Source: Flavobacterium rivuli WB 3.3-2 = DSM 21788
Lineage (GTDB): Bacteria; Bacteroidota; Bacteroidia; Flavobacteriales; Flavobacteriaceae
NCBI RefSeq assembly: GCF_000378485.1
Contig: NZ_KB899976.1
Coordinates: forward strand, 62,001-126,000
Reading direction: 5' to 3'
Length of the DNA: 64,000 nt
In this document: one piece after another, positions 25,509 to 34,388 of the stretch
Layout of the letters: every line of letters starts with the position of its first letter
Numbering within the stretch: the first letter of the stretch is position 1
The notes under the pieces: model-generated
What the model was told of the DNA's origin: nothing
The model's input: only the letters and a program-made list of their open reading frames with translations
Databases searched by the model: none
Position numbers and translations under genes: made by a program

Positions 25509-26666
25509 ATGCAAATTACAGATAAAAGGGCATTTACCCGTACAGTACTTATAGCAATCTCTTTCTCTATTGTAATATTTATTGTTTGGAACACGTACTA
25601 CCTTTTCCAGATTTTTAAGACTGAGGAGCGTAACAAAATGGAGCTTTGGGCCAATGCCACAGAAGCAATGGGCAGCGATGAAAAAGTATGGGTAACCCTT
25701 AGCCAGATCATTAATAATAATAACACTATCCCTCTTATATTAACAGATTCTGAAGGAGTTATAAAGAAAGGAAGAAATATAGACGAGGATATAATAAAGG
25801 ACGATGTTGTAAAAGACTCTATTAAGGCATACAAAATGCTAAAAGAGCTGGAAGTGGCAAATAACCGCATTGCTATTGAATATTTACCGGGCGAGTTTCA
25901 GTATGTTTATTACGGTAACTCTACCCTTCTTAATGTTTTAAAGTATTACCCTATAGCACTGGCACTTGTTATACTGCTCTTTGGCACCGTTATATATAAC
26001 TTTTACCGCGCTACAAAAATGGGTGCGCAAAACAGGCTCTGGGCAGGTATGGCTAAGGAAACCGCACACCAGATAGGCACACCACTATCGTCTTTATTGG
26101 GGTGGATAGAAATTATGCGGGTAGACGACGTAGACCCCGTAACGATTGCCGAGGTTGAAAAAGATGTTATGCGCCTGCAAACCATTGCCGAACGCTTCTC
26201 TAAAATAGGATCTGAACCGGTGCTGGAAGAAAGGGATATCGTGGCCGAAACCGAGCGTTCGTTTGAATATTTAAAATCGAGGGCTTCTAAACAGGTAGAG
26301 TTTAGCTTTACCGCCCCCACCCATGTCATACCCATTATGCTTAACCCCGAGCTGCACAGCTGGACCATAGAAAACCTTGTAAAAAACGCCATAGACGCCA
26401 TGAAAGGCAAAGGTAAGCTTGATGTGGTTATAGAAGAGAGAGAAAACATAGTGCGCATAAAGGTTTCAGATAGTGGTAAGGGAATCCCTAAAGCCCAATT
26501 CCGTAAAGTATTTGAGCCCGGCTTTACCACAAAAAAACGCGGTTGGGGCCTTGGCCTCTCGCTTACCCGCCGTATTGTAGAAGAATACCACAAGGGCAAA
26601 ATAAAGGTTTTAACATCAGAAATTGGCAAGGGCACTACCATGCAGGCCAGTTTTAAAAGGGCATAA
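25509..26666 (+). CDS. Orphan sensor histidine kinase
   Basis: A 385-residue inner-membrane kinase. Two membrane segments (about 12-34 and 146-166) enclose a 110-residue periplasmic sensor of unknown ligand. The phospho-acceptor His187 lies in KETAHQIGTPLSSLLGW. The ATPase part has the N box (ENLVKNAIDAM, near 300), G1 (DSGKGI) and G2 (GWGLGLSL). No response regulator is adjacent, so it must signal elsewhere. Upstream, TATCTTTA is close to the -7 consensus. Confidence 0.93.
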   Translation: MQITDKRAFTRTVLIAISFSIVIFIVWNTYYLFQIFKTEERNKMELWANATEAMGSDEKVWVTLSQIINNNNTIPLILTDSEGVIKKGRNIDEDIIKDDVVKDSIKAYKMLKELEVANNRIAIEYLPGEFQYVYYGNSTLLNVLKYYPIALALVILLFGTVIYNFYRATKMGAQNRLWAGMAKETAHQIGTPLSSLLGWIEIMRVDDVDPVTIAEVEKDVMRLQTIAERFSKIGSEPVLEERDIVAETERSFEYLKSRASKQVEFSFTAPTHVIPIMLNPELHSWTIENLVKNAIDAMKGKGKLDVVIEERENIVRIKVSDSGKGIPKAQFRKVFEPGFTTKKRGWGLGLSLTRRIVEEYHKGKIKVLTSEIGKGTTMQASFKRA

Positions 26667-26698
26667 AAAAAGCGGGAAAGTGATTATCACGCTTTTTT
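26665..26698. terminator. Bidirectional terminator between kinase and M43 protease
   Basis: AAAAAAAGCG (26665-26674) pairs with CGCTTTTTT (26690-26698); the loop contains a small GTGATTATCAC symmetry. The two genes are convergent and both can use it. Confidence 0.8.
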
Positions 26699-26713
26699 AT
26701 CTGTAAAATGTGC

Positions 26714-28492
26714 TTATTTCTTTATAACCTTTTTAGTAAATGTACCATTATCTGTAGTGGCTTTAACCATATATATACCGGCAGCAAGGCTATTCATGTT
26801 AACCTGTACCTCGCTGGTATTAAAGTCATTGTTAAACACTAACCTGCCATTAAGATCATATGCCTTAATATTGTGAATAATATCATTTGCAGATTTTACC
26901 TGAAAATTATCTTCAAAAGGGTTAGGATATATCGAAACATCTGCATTGTAAATGGGGTTATTTACAGATAAGTTATTTGTAAATGTCACCGCATAATCTT
27001 CTATTTGCCCGTATAAAGGTGGATTACACGAATTTATAGCGAAAAAAAAGTCTGAAATTACTCTCATACGCAAAGGGACATTTAACACAGCACTTCTTAT
27101 CGGGGTAACATATTGCTCTGCAATAGAATAAGCAGGCTGATTGCTCACATTCATTACCAGCTCATTACCTTCATTAAACACACCATTATTATTAAAATCG
27201 ATGTAGACTTTTATATTTTGCGCATTAGTACCAATACCTACAGACAGCAATGTTGCCGCGGTATTAGGAATAATCGTCGATATATTATATGAAATACAAG
27301 AATAATAATTGTAATCTATATAAAAATTATTCTGGCTTACTGTTCTTGCACCCGTATCATTACTAATTGACCCATAGTGTACTGAGCGTGGCCCAACACC
27401 ATAATCATCTTCTAACTCTCCTGGATAAAAAGGGATGCACGCCTCTATAGGGCTTACAGGCGCAATGCTGTCATCGAGCGCTAAACCTCCTTTAGAATTA
27501 ATTAAGGACCCTCTAAATCTTAATAATTGAGCGATAGCCCGTTCTGACTGTCCAGTGGTAAACTTATTTAACACATACCCATAATTCATTATGTTATTTT
27601 GTTCTCCATTATAGTTTGTACCAGAGCATTCATTAATGTCATTTGAGGTAGGCGCAGGATATGTATTAAGCATACTGCCAATAGCAGCTGTATCGCAAAC
27701 CAGGTCATTATCTAATGTACAATCATCGTTAACAGGGCATTCACCGCCCTGCGCATCTGATCCATCAAAAACGTGGCGTAATCCTAAAGCATGGCCTATC
27801 TCATGTGCAGCTGTAATGCTTTGTGTATTTACACTCCTAACCGCTATATATGCACCGTCTATACTAAGTGATGTACCCGCATAATAAGCAAAGCCATCGG
27901 TAGGGCTGCCATTGTCTATAGTATTTACAATATAAATGTTATAAAAATATTCAGGGTTCCATCTCCTGTATGCCCTTAACTGATCTTGTGTAGCACCTTC
28001 GGTTAACTCACGCTGCAGGCCGTATTGCTGATACCCTGCAATGCCGGAACCATTTACTCTGGTAATACCATTAGTAGCATTACAATTAGCGTCTCTTTGT
28101 GCAAGTACTAAACGCACAGGTATTACAGCACTATCACTAAAGCCATTAACTGTAGACGCATATATATCATTAGTAAAATTTATCCAGTCCTGAATTTGTC
28201 CGTCCGATGGGTTATTTAAAGTACCCTCTTCTTCACCGTTATGAAATACATGCACAACTACAGGAATTTCATAAATGCCATTAACAAGACTTCTTTGCAC
28301 GGCAGTGTTACCACTTTTAATATCTTCAGACAGTTGCTTATTAAAATCATTTATTTTAGCAGCAACGTCCGGATGCTCTAAAAGGTATTTACGGTTTACT
28401 TCGTCCGAAGCACAAAAGTTTGTCTGGGCGTTTAGCAAATTACACAATAGCACACAGGCAGGTATAATCAGTTTCTTTAATTGTAAATACAT
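26714..28492 (-). CDS. Secreted M43 (pappalysin-like) protease with T9SS sorting tail
   Basis: A 592-residue secreted metalloprotease. The signal peptide runs to about residue 22 (LLNAQ). The zinc site HEIGHALGLRH is at 230-240 and a Met-turn (NIMNYG) lies about 60 residues later, the M43 pattern. A GEVED-like module follows (ends YGQIEDYAVTF). The last 80 residues are a type-A T9SS sorting domain (SIYPNPFEDNFQV to KKVIKK), so it is exported by the system to which gldK belongs. Probably extracellular protein digestion. Cysteine-rich central part suggests disulfides. Confidence 0.93.
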   Translation of the reverse strand: MYLQLKKLIIPACVLLCNLLNAQTNFCASDEVNRKYLLEHPDVAAKINDFNKQLSEDIKSGNTAVQRSLVNGIYEIPVVVHVFHNGEEEGTLNNPSDGQIQDWINFTNDIYASTVNGFSDSAVIPVRLVLAQRDANCNATNGITRVNGSGIAGYQQYGLQRELTEGATQDQLRAYRRWNPEYFYNIYIVNTIDNGSPTDGFAYYAGTSLSIDGAYIAVRSVNTQSITAAHEIGHALGLRHVFDGSDAQGGECPVNDDCTLDNDLVCDTAAIGSMLNTYPAPTSNDINECSGTNYNGEQNNIMNYGYVLNKFTTGQSERAIAQLLRFRGSLINSKGGLALDDSIAPVSPIEACIPFYPGELEDDYGVGPRSVHYGSISNDTGARTVSQNNFYIDYNYYSCISYNISTIIPNTAATLLSVGIGTNAQNIKVYIDFNNNGVFNEGNELVMNVSNQPAYSIAEQYVTPIRSAVLNVPLRMRVISDFFFAINSCNPPLYGQIEDYAVTFTNNLSVNNPIYNADVSIYPNPFEDNFQVKSANDIIHNIKAYDLNGRLVFNNDFNTSEVQVNMNSLAAGIYMVKATTDNGTFTKKVIKK

Positions 28493-28595
28493 TTTTGTTG
28501 ATGTTCTTAAATTCCAGCCAAAAGTATACTAACCGCAAACGATATACAATACCTATAGTTAGTGATTTTAACATCCTTACAATAATTTAATGTAT

Positions 28596-28626
28596 AAAAA
28601 AGCCGGAAGTAAATTCCGGCTTTTTT
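28596..28626 (-). terminator. Terminator after the HIT gene
   Basis: GCCGGAA (28602-28608), loop GTAAA, TTCCGGC (28614-28620), flanked by six A and six T, so it works on both strands. It lies 6 nt after the HIT stop. Confidence 0.85.
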
Positions 28627-28631
28627 ATATT

Positions 28632-29021
28632 TTATAAATTAGCAGCTATTGCTTTTGCCAGCTCTTCAAACTCTCCTTTTTCAAGCTTTACCTTGTTTAC
28701 AAACCTCATCTCGTCCATATCGTTAAGTGGAATAAGATGTACGTGTGCGTGCGGCACTTCCAGCCCTACAACGGCAACACCTACCCTTTTGCAGGGCACG
28801 GTTTTTTCTAATCCAATAGCCACTTTACGCGAAAACTGCATAAGCGCAAGATATTGGTCTTCGGGCATATCAAACAGTTTGTTTATTTCCTGCTTGGGTA
28901 TGCAAAGCGTATGCCCCTTAGCATTAGGGTTTACATCTAAAAACGCCAGAAAATTGTCGTCTTCGGTTATTTTGTAAGCTGGTATTTCGCCGTTTATAAT
29001 TTTTGTGAAGATAGTGCTCAT
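28632..29021 (-). CDS. HIT-family nucleotide hydrolase
   Basis: A 129-residue histidine-triad protein, of the Hint branch, which hydrolyses AMP-linked phosphoramidates. The catalytic HAHVHLIPL is at 91-98. The N-terminal TIFTKIINGEIPAY and the DVNPNAKGHTL motif are typical. It is 16 nt downstream of greA and shares its transcript; the physiological substrate is not known. Confidence 0.93.
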   Translation of the reverse strand: MSTIFTKIINGEIPAYKITEDDNFLAFLDVNPNAKGHTLCIPKQEINKLFDMPEDQYLALMQFSRKVAIGLEKTVPCKRVGVAVVGLEVPHAHVHLIPLNDMDEMRFVNKVKLEKGEFEELAKAIAANL

Positions 29022-29037
29022 AAAAAATTGATTAAAA

Positions 29038-29514
29038 TTATGCCCTCGAAAGTTCTAAAACCTCAAATTTAAGCACACCGTTAGGCACATTAATTTCGGC
29101 AATCTCCCCAACAGATTTACCTAACAAACCTTTACCTATAGGCGATGTAACCGATATTTTACCTGTTTTAAGGTCGGCTTCGCTTTCGGCAACAAGCGTA
29201 TAGGTCATTTCCATACCGTTTGCCTGGTTTTTTATTTTTACAGTAGAGAGTACCAGTGCTTTAGAGGTATCTAATTGCGACTCATCTATAAGGCGCGCGT
29301 TAGATACTACCTCTTCCATCTTAGATATTTTTAACTCTAAAAGGCCTTGTGCTTCCTTAGCTGCATCATATTCTGCATTTTCACTAAGATCTCCCTTATC
29401 CCTTGCTTCTGCAATAGCCTGGCTGGCTTTAGGGCGTTCTATACTCTTTAGCTGATCCAGCTCATCCCTTAATTTTTTTAACCCTTCTGCTGTGTAGTAA
29501 GATACTGTACTCAT
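29038..29514 (-). CDS. greA: Transcription elongation factor GreA
   Basis: Rescues backtracked RNA polymerase by stimulating transcript cleavage. From the chosen start (MSTVSYYTAEGLKK) it has 158 residues. The N-terminal coiled-coil carries the acidic tip motif (DLSENAEYDAAKE, Asp/Glu for Mg), and the C-terminal domain ends LKFEVLELSRA. An ATG 20 codons upstream was rejected, since it would run through the leader hairpin and precede the promoter. Operon with the HIT gene. Confidence 0.96.
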   Translation of the reverse strand: MSTVSYYTAEGLKKLRDELDQLKSIERPKASQAIAEARDKGDLSENAEYDAAKEAQGLLELKISKMEEVVSNARLIDESQLDTSKALVLSTVKIKNQANGMEMTYTLVAESEADLKTGKISVTSPIGKGLLGKSVGEIAEINVPNGVLKFEVLELSRA

Positions 29515-29540
29515 AACTTCATCGTTTATATAAATAGAAA

Positions 29541-29562
29541 AAATCCCATCAGGACGGGATTT
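29541..29562 (-). promoter_or_regulatory. Terminator-like hairpin in the greA leader (attenuator candidate)
   Basis: AAATCCC (29541-29547), 8-nt loop, GGGATTT (29556-29562). On the transcribed (minus) strand the hairpin is followed by a T run, and lies between the promoter and the start codon. It would make a short terminated RNA unless read through. Confidence 0.6.
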
Positions 29563-29571
29563 CTTTGTATG

Positions 29572-29598
29572 CAAAGATACATGTTTTTGTTAAATCAA
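29572..29598 (-). promoter_or_regulatory. Promoter of greA
   Basis: Minus strand TTG (complement 29596-29598), 16 nt, TATCTTTG (complement 29572-29579). Spacing is slightly short but the -7 box is exact. Confidence 0.55.
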
Positions 29599-29613
29599 TT
29601 TTTAATAGTGCTT

Positions 29614-29646
29614 TTGCACATACCAAAGTTAATTAAATTAAATTTG
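29614..29646 (+). promoter_or_regulatory. Promoter of the Rieske-like lipoprotein operon
   Basis: TTG at 29614-29616, 22 nt, TAAATTTG at 29639-29646. It is divergent from the greA promoter. Confidence 0.55.
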
Positions 29647-29678
29647 TTTCATAATTTTTAGGTAAAAATTTAACCGCC

Positions 29679-30107
29679 ATGAAAAAATATCTGACTCTCC
29701 TTTTAGCCCTTCCGTTTCTTTTATGCTGCAGTAAAGAAGAAGTGCGCAATAACAATCCTTATTTGCCCAACTATAATTTTGATTTCCCAATAGATATTAG
29801 TTTCCCAACGTATGATAACCTTCGGTACCCTACTAACCCTGTAGTAATTACTGCTGCCGGTGCCGGTATTAATGGCATTATTGTAATGTACACCGGAAGC
29901 GGATACGTAGCTTTCGAGAATACATGCCCCAATCATGAAATTAGCACCTGTTCTGTATTACAGCGAAACGGCATCCTTACGAAGTGTACCTGCGATGATA
30001 TAGAGTACAGCCTTTTTGACGGGTCGCCTACCACCCCGGCAAGGTTTGGCCTTAAAGCATACCGTGTTCAGGTATTAAACAGCACCAACATAAGGGTGTA
30101 TAATTAA
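29679..30107 (+). CDS. Rieske-like lipoprotein with degenerate cluster ligands
   Basis: A 142-residue lipoprotein (lipobox LLCC, Cys16/17). The mature part looks like a Rieske fold: AFENTCPNHE resembles the first ligand pair (Cys-x-His expected) and LTKCTCDDIEYSLFDG the second (Cys-x-x-His expected), followed by a typical LKAYRVQV strand. The His of the second pair is absent and Asp occupies the area; the first has Cys-Pro-Asn-His. A normal [2Fe-2S] centre is therefore unlikely. It may bind another metal or none. One nt separates it from the next gene. Confidence 0.6.
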   Translation: MKKYLTLLLALPFLLCCSKEEVRNNNPYLPNYNFDFPIDISFPTYDNLRYPTNPVVITAAGAGINGIIVMYTGSGYVAFENTCPNHEISTCSVLQRNGILTKCTCDDIEYSLFDGSPTTPARFGLKAYRVQVLNSTNIRVYN

Positions 30108-30108
30108 T

Positions 30109-30585
30109 ATGCCTGTAATAAAATTGGTCACAACTATCAAGGCACCTATTGATGTGGTGTTTAACCTGTCCCGTAGCATAGACCTTCATAAAATATCTAC
30201 TGCACAAACTAACGAAGAAGCTATTGCCGGTGTTACAAGCGGACTTATAAGCATGGGTGAAAGTGTAACCTGGCGGGCTAAACATTTGGGTATTACACAA
30301 AAGTTAACAAGCAAAATTACGGCATATAACTTTCCTTATTATTTTACCGATGAAATGGTTGCAGGCCCTTTTAAAAGCTTTAAGCACGAACACATTTTTA
30401 AAGAGGAAAACGATGTTGTAATAATGACCGATGTTTTTAGCTACAAAAGCCCGTTAGGTGTATTAGGCCACATTGCCGATGTGCTTTTTCTTGAAAAATA
30501 TATGACAGCCCTATTAACTGAACGTAACCGCGTGGTAAAGCAATTTGCCGAGAACCCGGAGTTATATAAAAATTTAAACATCTGA
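30109..30585 (+). CDS. SRPBCC-fold protein
   Basis: A 158-residue protein with the start-related helix-grip fold: VIKLVTTIKAPIDVVFNLSR at the N-terminus, then a beta-sheet region, and a C-terminal helix (LTERNRVVKQFAENP). Such proteins bind lipids or small hydrophobic molecules. Some members are called cell-division inhibitors, on weak evidence. It is in an operon with the preceding lipoprotein; ligand unknown. Confidence 0.8.
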   Translation: MPVIKLVTTIKAPIDVVFNLSRSIDLHKISTAQTNEEAIAGVTSGLISMGESVTWRAKHLGITQKLTSKITAYNFPYYFTDEMVAGPFKSFKHEHIFKEENDVVIMTDVFSYKSPLGVLGHIADVLFLEKYMTALLTERNRVVKQFAENPELYKNLNI

Positions 30586-30600
30586 TAGTCCAAATATTTT

Positions 30601-30711
30601 TGTCACGCAAAGGCGCAGAGACGTAAAGTTTATATCTTAAATCAGTATTCCTTTCCAGGGGTACACCTGCATATTCATTCTCACTTTGCGCTTCTGCGTC
30701 TTTGCGTGACA
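30601..30711. repeat. Inverted-repeat element, 111 bp
   Basis: The ends (30602-30628 and 30684-30710) are inverted copies agreeing at 23 of 27 positions; both begin GTCACGCAAAG on their inward-reading strand. The 55-nt centre carries no gene. The end sequence belongs to a type I associate with GxxExxY genes in Bacteroidetes, so this may be an empty or deleted cassette. It follows the SRPBCC gene directly. Confidence 0.65.
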
Positions 30712-30810
30712 TTCTTCAACACATTGCACTATAATATTTCTAAAAATGGTATTACATAAAAGGTCCTGCCACAATAACGCGGCAGGACCCAATTAGAAAA
30801 ACTAACTATA

Positions 30811-33003
30811 TTAAAATTTAAGGGTAGCCCCTACAAGAAAGTTAATACCTGCCTGCGGAAAATAATAAGGATCCGGCCCGCCATACATGGTACCGTTTGA
30901 TACATACTTAGTATCAAAAATATTATTTACTAATCCCGTAAAAACTATCGATTTAAATACCGGCAATTTTTTAAGTTCATACGTAATATTAAGGTCGTTT
31001 ACAAAATAGCTCTTTAGCTTATCGTTACCCATCTCAAGGTTATCCATATATTGCTCGCCTACATATTTAGAAAGCAATGCCACCTGCAAATCTTTAAACG
31101 GAAGTACTATTAACTGGTTACCTGCAATAACATTAGGCGAATATGCAATAGAAGTATTGCCTAAGTTTTGTGTACCCGTTTCGATTTCATTATAAAAATC
31201 GATGTTCTTGCTGCTGCTTACCGCAATATTAGGTCGTATAACAAAAGAATTTGTTACATATATGGTAGCATCTGCCTCTATACCTGCCCTATAGCTATCG
31301 CCACTGTTAGCATATATTGCCGAGCCCACATCGTTAAGGTCGCCCGTTAAAACCAGTTGGTCTTTATAACGCATGTAATAACCGTTTACGTTTAGTGTTG
31401 TCCTGCCCTGTTTAAACCTCCAGCCCAGCTCAAAATCGTTCAGGCTTTCCGGCTTAGGGTTATTGTCTTCATAATCGGTACGGCGTGGCTCTTTGTTAGC
31501 CCGTGCATACGAAAAGTAAATACTGTTATTAGTATTTACGGTATACGTAAGGCCCGCTTTAGGGTTAAAAAAGTTAAAGGTATCATCTACGGGTTTCGGG
31601 CTGCTGTTACTTTCTAAAACATCATCGGCATTATAATGCACGGTACGGTACTGCATATCGCCAAAAAGGCTCAGGCTGTTTGTTAACTGGTAATTAGCCT
31701 TGGCAAAAATATTAAAGTCGGTCTTGGTGGCATCATTATCATAGTAACGGTCGTTAGGGCGCACGTTACCCGAATTTTGCGCCCATATTACTTCGCCAAA
31801 GTGCGCTCCTGTATATTTATTCCAGGCACCGCCCAGCGTTGCGTTAACTTTGCCTTCTTTATAATTCGTAGAAAATGTAGTACCATAAAAATCGTTATCC
31901 AGCCATTTGCGCGTTATAAGATCAGATACCGGGGTAAGCTCGCCATAATAATCAATTTCTTTTGTGGCAATTATACCGGGAAACTTGCTAACCGGGGTGT
32001 CATCGCGGTAATTTTCATAATATCCTTTACCTTTAGTGTAATGTGCAGCAATGTTAGTGCTCCAGGCATCGCTTAGCCTTTCATTCCAATGCAGCTGGTA
32101 ATGGTCCTGCTGGTAATTATCGGTTTCATTTTTATAATAATGAATATTACCCTCATCATCATAATACACGCCGGATGTATTGAATCGTCTGTTAGTATTT
32201 AGAGTTTGGGTATCTATACCGTTCCATGCCTGGTACGTTTTTTCGGTTCCGCCAAAAGCCATTGCCTTAATAAGCGTGGTTTTACCTACATAAGTTCCCT
32301 GTAAAAAGTACGACCTAAGGTTAGATGCTGCCCTGTCTATATACCCATCTGAAGCTATATTAGACACGCGGCCTGCAAGCTCAAAGTTGTTGTTTAAAAG
32401 CCCGGTGCTAAACTTCACAGTATGTTTGCGCGATGCATAACTGCCAAAAGAGTTAGATATCTCTCCGCTCGATTCTTTTTTGTAAGCATCTGTAAGCAGG
32501 TTAAGGCTGGCGCCAAAAGCCCCGGCACCATTTGTAGAGGTTCCTACCCCGCGCTGCAGCTGGATATTTTCTACAGAGGATGCAAAATCGCCCATGTTAA
32601 CCCAAAAAGTTCCCTGAGATTCGGCATCATTAAGCGGGATACCGTTAAGTGTAACGTTTACGCGGCTCGCATCTGACCCACGCACACGTATGCCTGTGTA
32701 GCCTATACCGTTACCGGCATCGGTAGTGGTTACTACAGATGGTAAAAAGTTAAGTAAAATAGGAATGTCCTGCCCTAAATTGCGTTTGGCAATTTCTTCT
32801 TTGCCAATGTTGCTAAAGGTTACCGGTGTGTTGTTGTTTACACGCACGGCCTGCACCAGTACTTCGTCAAGCTTATTTACGGTATCCTGCGTTGCAGGCT
32901 GCTGTGCATAAGCGGCAATGCCAATAAAAGAAAACAGGAGGGTCTTAGAATCTAAGGGCCTAAGCGACTTAGATTCTTTTAAGAAAGTGAATAAATTTTT
33001 CAT
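30811..33003 (-). CDS. TonB-dependent outer-membrane receptor under TPP control
   Basis: A 730-residue outer-membrane receptor that imports a substrate with energy from TonB. The start MKNLFTFLKESK was taken because an ATG 11 codons upstream has no signal-like sequence. The plug domain shows DEVLVQAVRVNNN, then RVNVTLNGIPLND and FWVNMGDF. The barrel has many aromatic strands and ends INFLVGATLKF. It has no carboxypeptidase-like N-terminal domain. A TPP riboswitch lies upstream, so the substrate is probably thiamine or a thiamine precursor. Single gene; a downstream thiamine transporter is not in the window. Confidence 0.93.
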   Translation of the reverse strand: MKNLFTFLKESKSLRPLDSKTLLFSFIGIAAYAQQPATQDTVNKLDEVLVQAVRVNNNTPVTFSNIGKEEIAKRNLGQDIPILLNFLPSVVTTTDAGNGIGYTGIRVRGSDASRVNVTLNGIPLNDAESQGTFWVNMGDFASSVENIQLQRGVGTSTNGAGAFGASLNLLTDAYKKESSGEISNSFGSYASRKHTVKFSTGLLNNNFELAGRVSNIASDGYIDRAASNLRSYFLQGTYVGKTTLIKAMAFGGTEKTYQAWNGIDTQTLNTNRRFNTSGVYYDDEGNIHYYKNETDNYQQDHYQLHWNERLSDAWSTNIAAHYTKGKGYYENYRDDTPVSKFPGIIATKEIDYYGELTPVSDLITRKWLDNDFYGTTFSTNYKEGKVNATLGGAWNKYTGAHFGEVIWAQNSGNVRPNDRYYDNDATKTDFNIFAKANYQLTNSLSLFGDMQYRTVHYNADDVLESNSSPKPVDDTFNFFNPKAGLTYTVNTNNSIYFSYARANKEPRRTDYEDNNPKPESLNDFELGWRFKQGRTTLNVNGYYMRYKDQLVLTGDLNDVGSAIYANSGDSYRAGIEADATIYVTNSFVIRPNIAVSSSKNIDFYNEIETGTQNLGNTSIAYSPNVIAGNQLIVLPFKDLQVALLSKYVGEQYMDNLEMGNDKLKSYFVNDLNITYELKKLPVFKSIVFTGLVNNIFDTKYVSNGTMYGGPDPYYFPQAGINFLVGATLKF

Positions 33004-33099
33004 TCGTAAAAATTGTTTTACAAATAAAAGGGGCAATTATTCTTTGCGTTAGTTATACATGATTTTGGCAACAGTTGCGGTGTGCACTCCGCTTGTTGG

Positions 33100-33184
33100 C
33101 CATTATTCCCTTGGCGGCATTACCCGCCCAGGTTCTTTGGGTATGATCTCAGCCCGATTGTTTAGGGCACCCCTTTGAGACGGC
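33100..33184 (-). promoter_or_regulatory. TPP (thiamine pyrophosphate) riboswitch
   Basis: The minus strand carries the THI-box core in order: GGGGTGCCC, GGGCTGAGA, ACCCAAAGAACCTG, GGGTAATGCCG and AAGGGAA. The -7 box TACATTTG (complement 33186-33193) places the transcript start at the riboswitch 5' end. Between it and the receptor start is a second strong hairpin (complement 33067-33101, arms GGCCAACAAGCGG and CCGCAACTGTTGCC) that could be the expression platform. It has no T tract, so control may be translational. Confidence 0.92.
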
Positions 33185-33422
33185 GCAAATGTAGTATTTT
33201 TTTTTATTATTGGATAATTAGATTTAAGATTATTGAATTTTTAGATAACCTGAATTACCGAAACCTCACAAAACACTTAACAAAGAGGTAATAATTTAAA
33301 AATACTTAAGGTACAATGCACTGCATTAAAACTTTTAATTTGCCATAGTCGCGACACCGTTTTGTAATTACAAACCAAATAATTTAATTTTTAATTACTG
33401 ATTATCAACCAACAACTACAAA

Positions 33423-34358
33423 ATGAAAAATTATGCTTTATCTATGCTGGTGCTTTTTGGCTCCCTGTTTTTTGTTCAATGTTCTACCTCATCGTTAGTG
33501 GATGATAGCGACGAGATCGTTACAAAAAGCACAGCTACTTCCCGAATTGCGGCTACAAATGTAAATCCGTTTTTAAACTGCGGCTGTACAGAGAGTGCTA
33601 CAAAAATTACTACCGGCGATGCCGCTACATGGGCTGTAAGGTTTGCACCGCTTGTAAAATTTGACCGCGCCGCACCAGATTATCCTACATCTGTAGAGGA
33701 TATATGGGCAAGCACAAACCCCGCAAGCATAGTGTGTAACGGCCAGCTGGCTCTTACTAACAGCACAGCACCTACAAGCCTTAACTTTCCTACATATTAT
33801 GATGTGCAACAACATCCTACAGATAGCGATAAGGTGTTTATAGATTACTGGTTTACCTACAAAAAACAGGAACCATGCTCTGTAGGGCAGGGAGGCCATG
33901 ATTATGACTGGGAGCATGTAGTAATACAGTTTAAAAAATCTACACAGCGCATTGTTACGGTTACATACTACCAGCACGGTGGCTGGTACACTAAAGACTG
34001 GAGAAACGTTGCCGCCGGCACAAGGCTTGTGGCTTATGTGGGTAAATATGCCCACGGCATGTACAACAACAGCAATACTATAAGCTTTATAGGCTACGCG
34101 TGTACTTACTTTGGCGATTACCGTAACCCGGCAGATGCCAGCGATGAAGCAAGTACATGGAACAACCTTATACAAATGAGCTGCGCCAAATCAGAGTTTA
34201 ACTTTAACGGGGGCTGGGGCACAACAGGTAAAGGCCCTTTACACCGCGACCGCCAGTACTGGAACTTTGCAGCCTGCAACGGCAGCGATACCTTTGGCAC
34301 TAACGGCTGCAGCGGATCTGACTTTGCTGTAGGCACAATAATAGGAAGTATTAATTAA
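33423..34358 (+). CDS. NPP1/Vps62-like secreted lipoprotein
   Basis: A 311-residue lipoprotein (lipobox FFVQC, Cys20). The mature part contains GGHDYDWEHVVIQF, similar to the GHRHDWE heptapeptide of necrosis-inducing NPP1/Nep1-like proteins, and to the Vps62 family which shares DYDWEHV. Other features are DYWFTYKKQ, QHGGWYT and several cysteines (CGC, CNG). The family in plant-associated microbes is cytolytic, but Vps62-like members have no known role. Upstream it has a 419-nt divergent gap shared with the TPP riboswitch. Identification as NPP1 versus Vps62 is not settled. Confidence 0.6.
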   Translation: MKNYALSMLVLFGSLFFVQCSTSSLVDDSDEIVTKSTATSRIAATNVNPFLNCGCTESATKITTGDAATWAVRFAPLVKFDRAAPDYPTSVEDIWASTNPASIVCNGQLALTNSTAPTSLNFPTYYDVQQHPTDSDKVFIDYWFTYKKQEPCSVGQGGHDYDWEHVVIQFKKSTQRIVTVTYYQHGGWYTKDWRNVAAGTRLVAYVGKYAHGMYNNSNTISFIGYACTYFGDYRNPADASDEASTWNNLIQMSCAKSEFNFNGGWGTTGKGPLHRDRQYWNFAACNGSDTFGTNGCSGSDFAVGTIIGSIN

Positions 34359-34388
34359 TTATTTTATTCAGAATTTAAATCGAGGGAG

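Noticed and set aside
26003..26641. Minus-strand open frame of 212 codons inside the histidine kinase
   Set aside because: Antisense to conserved kinase motifs, Ser-rich and low complexity; no promoter or homology.
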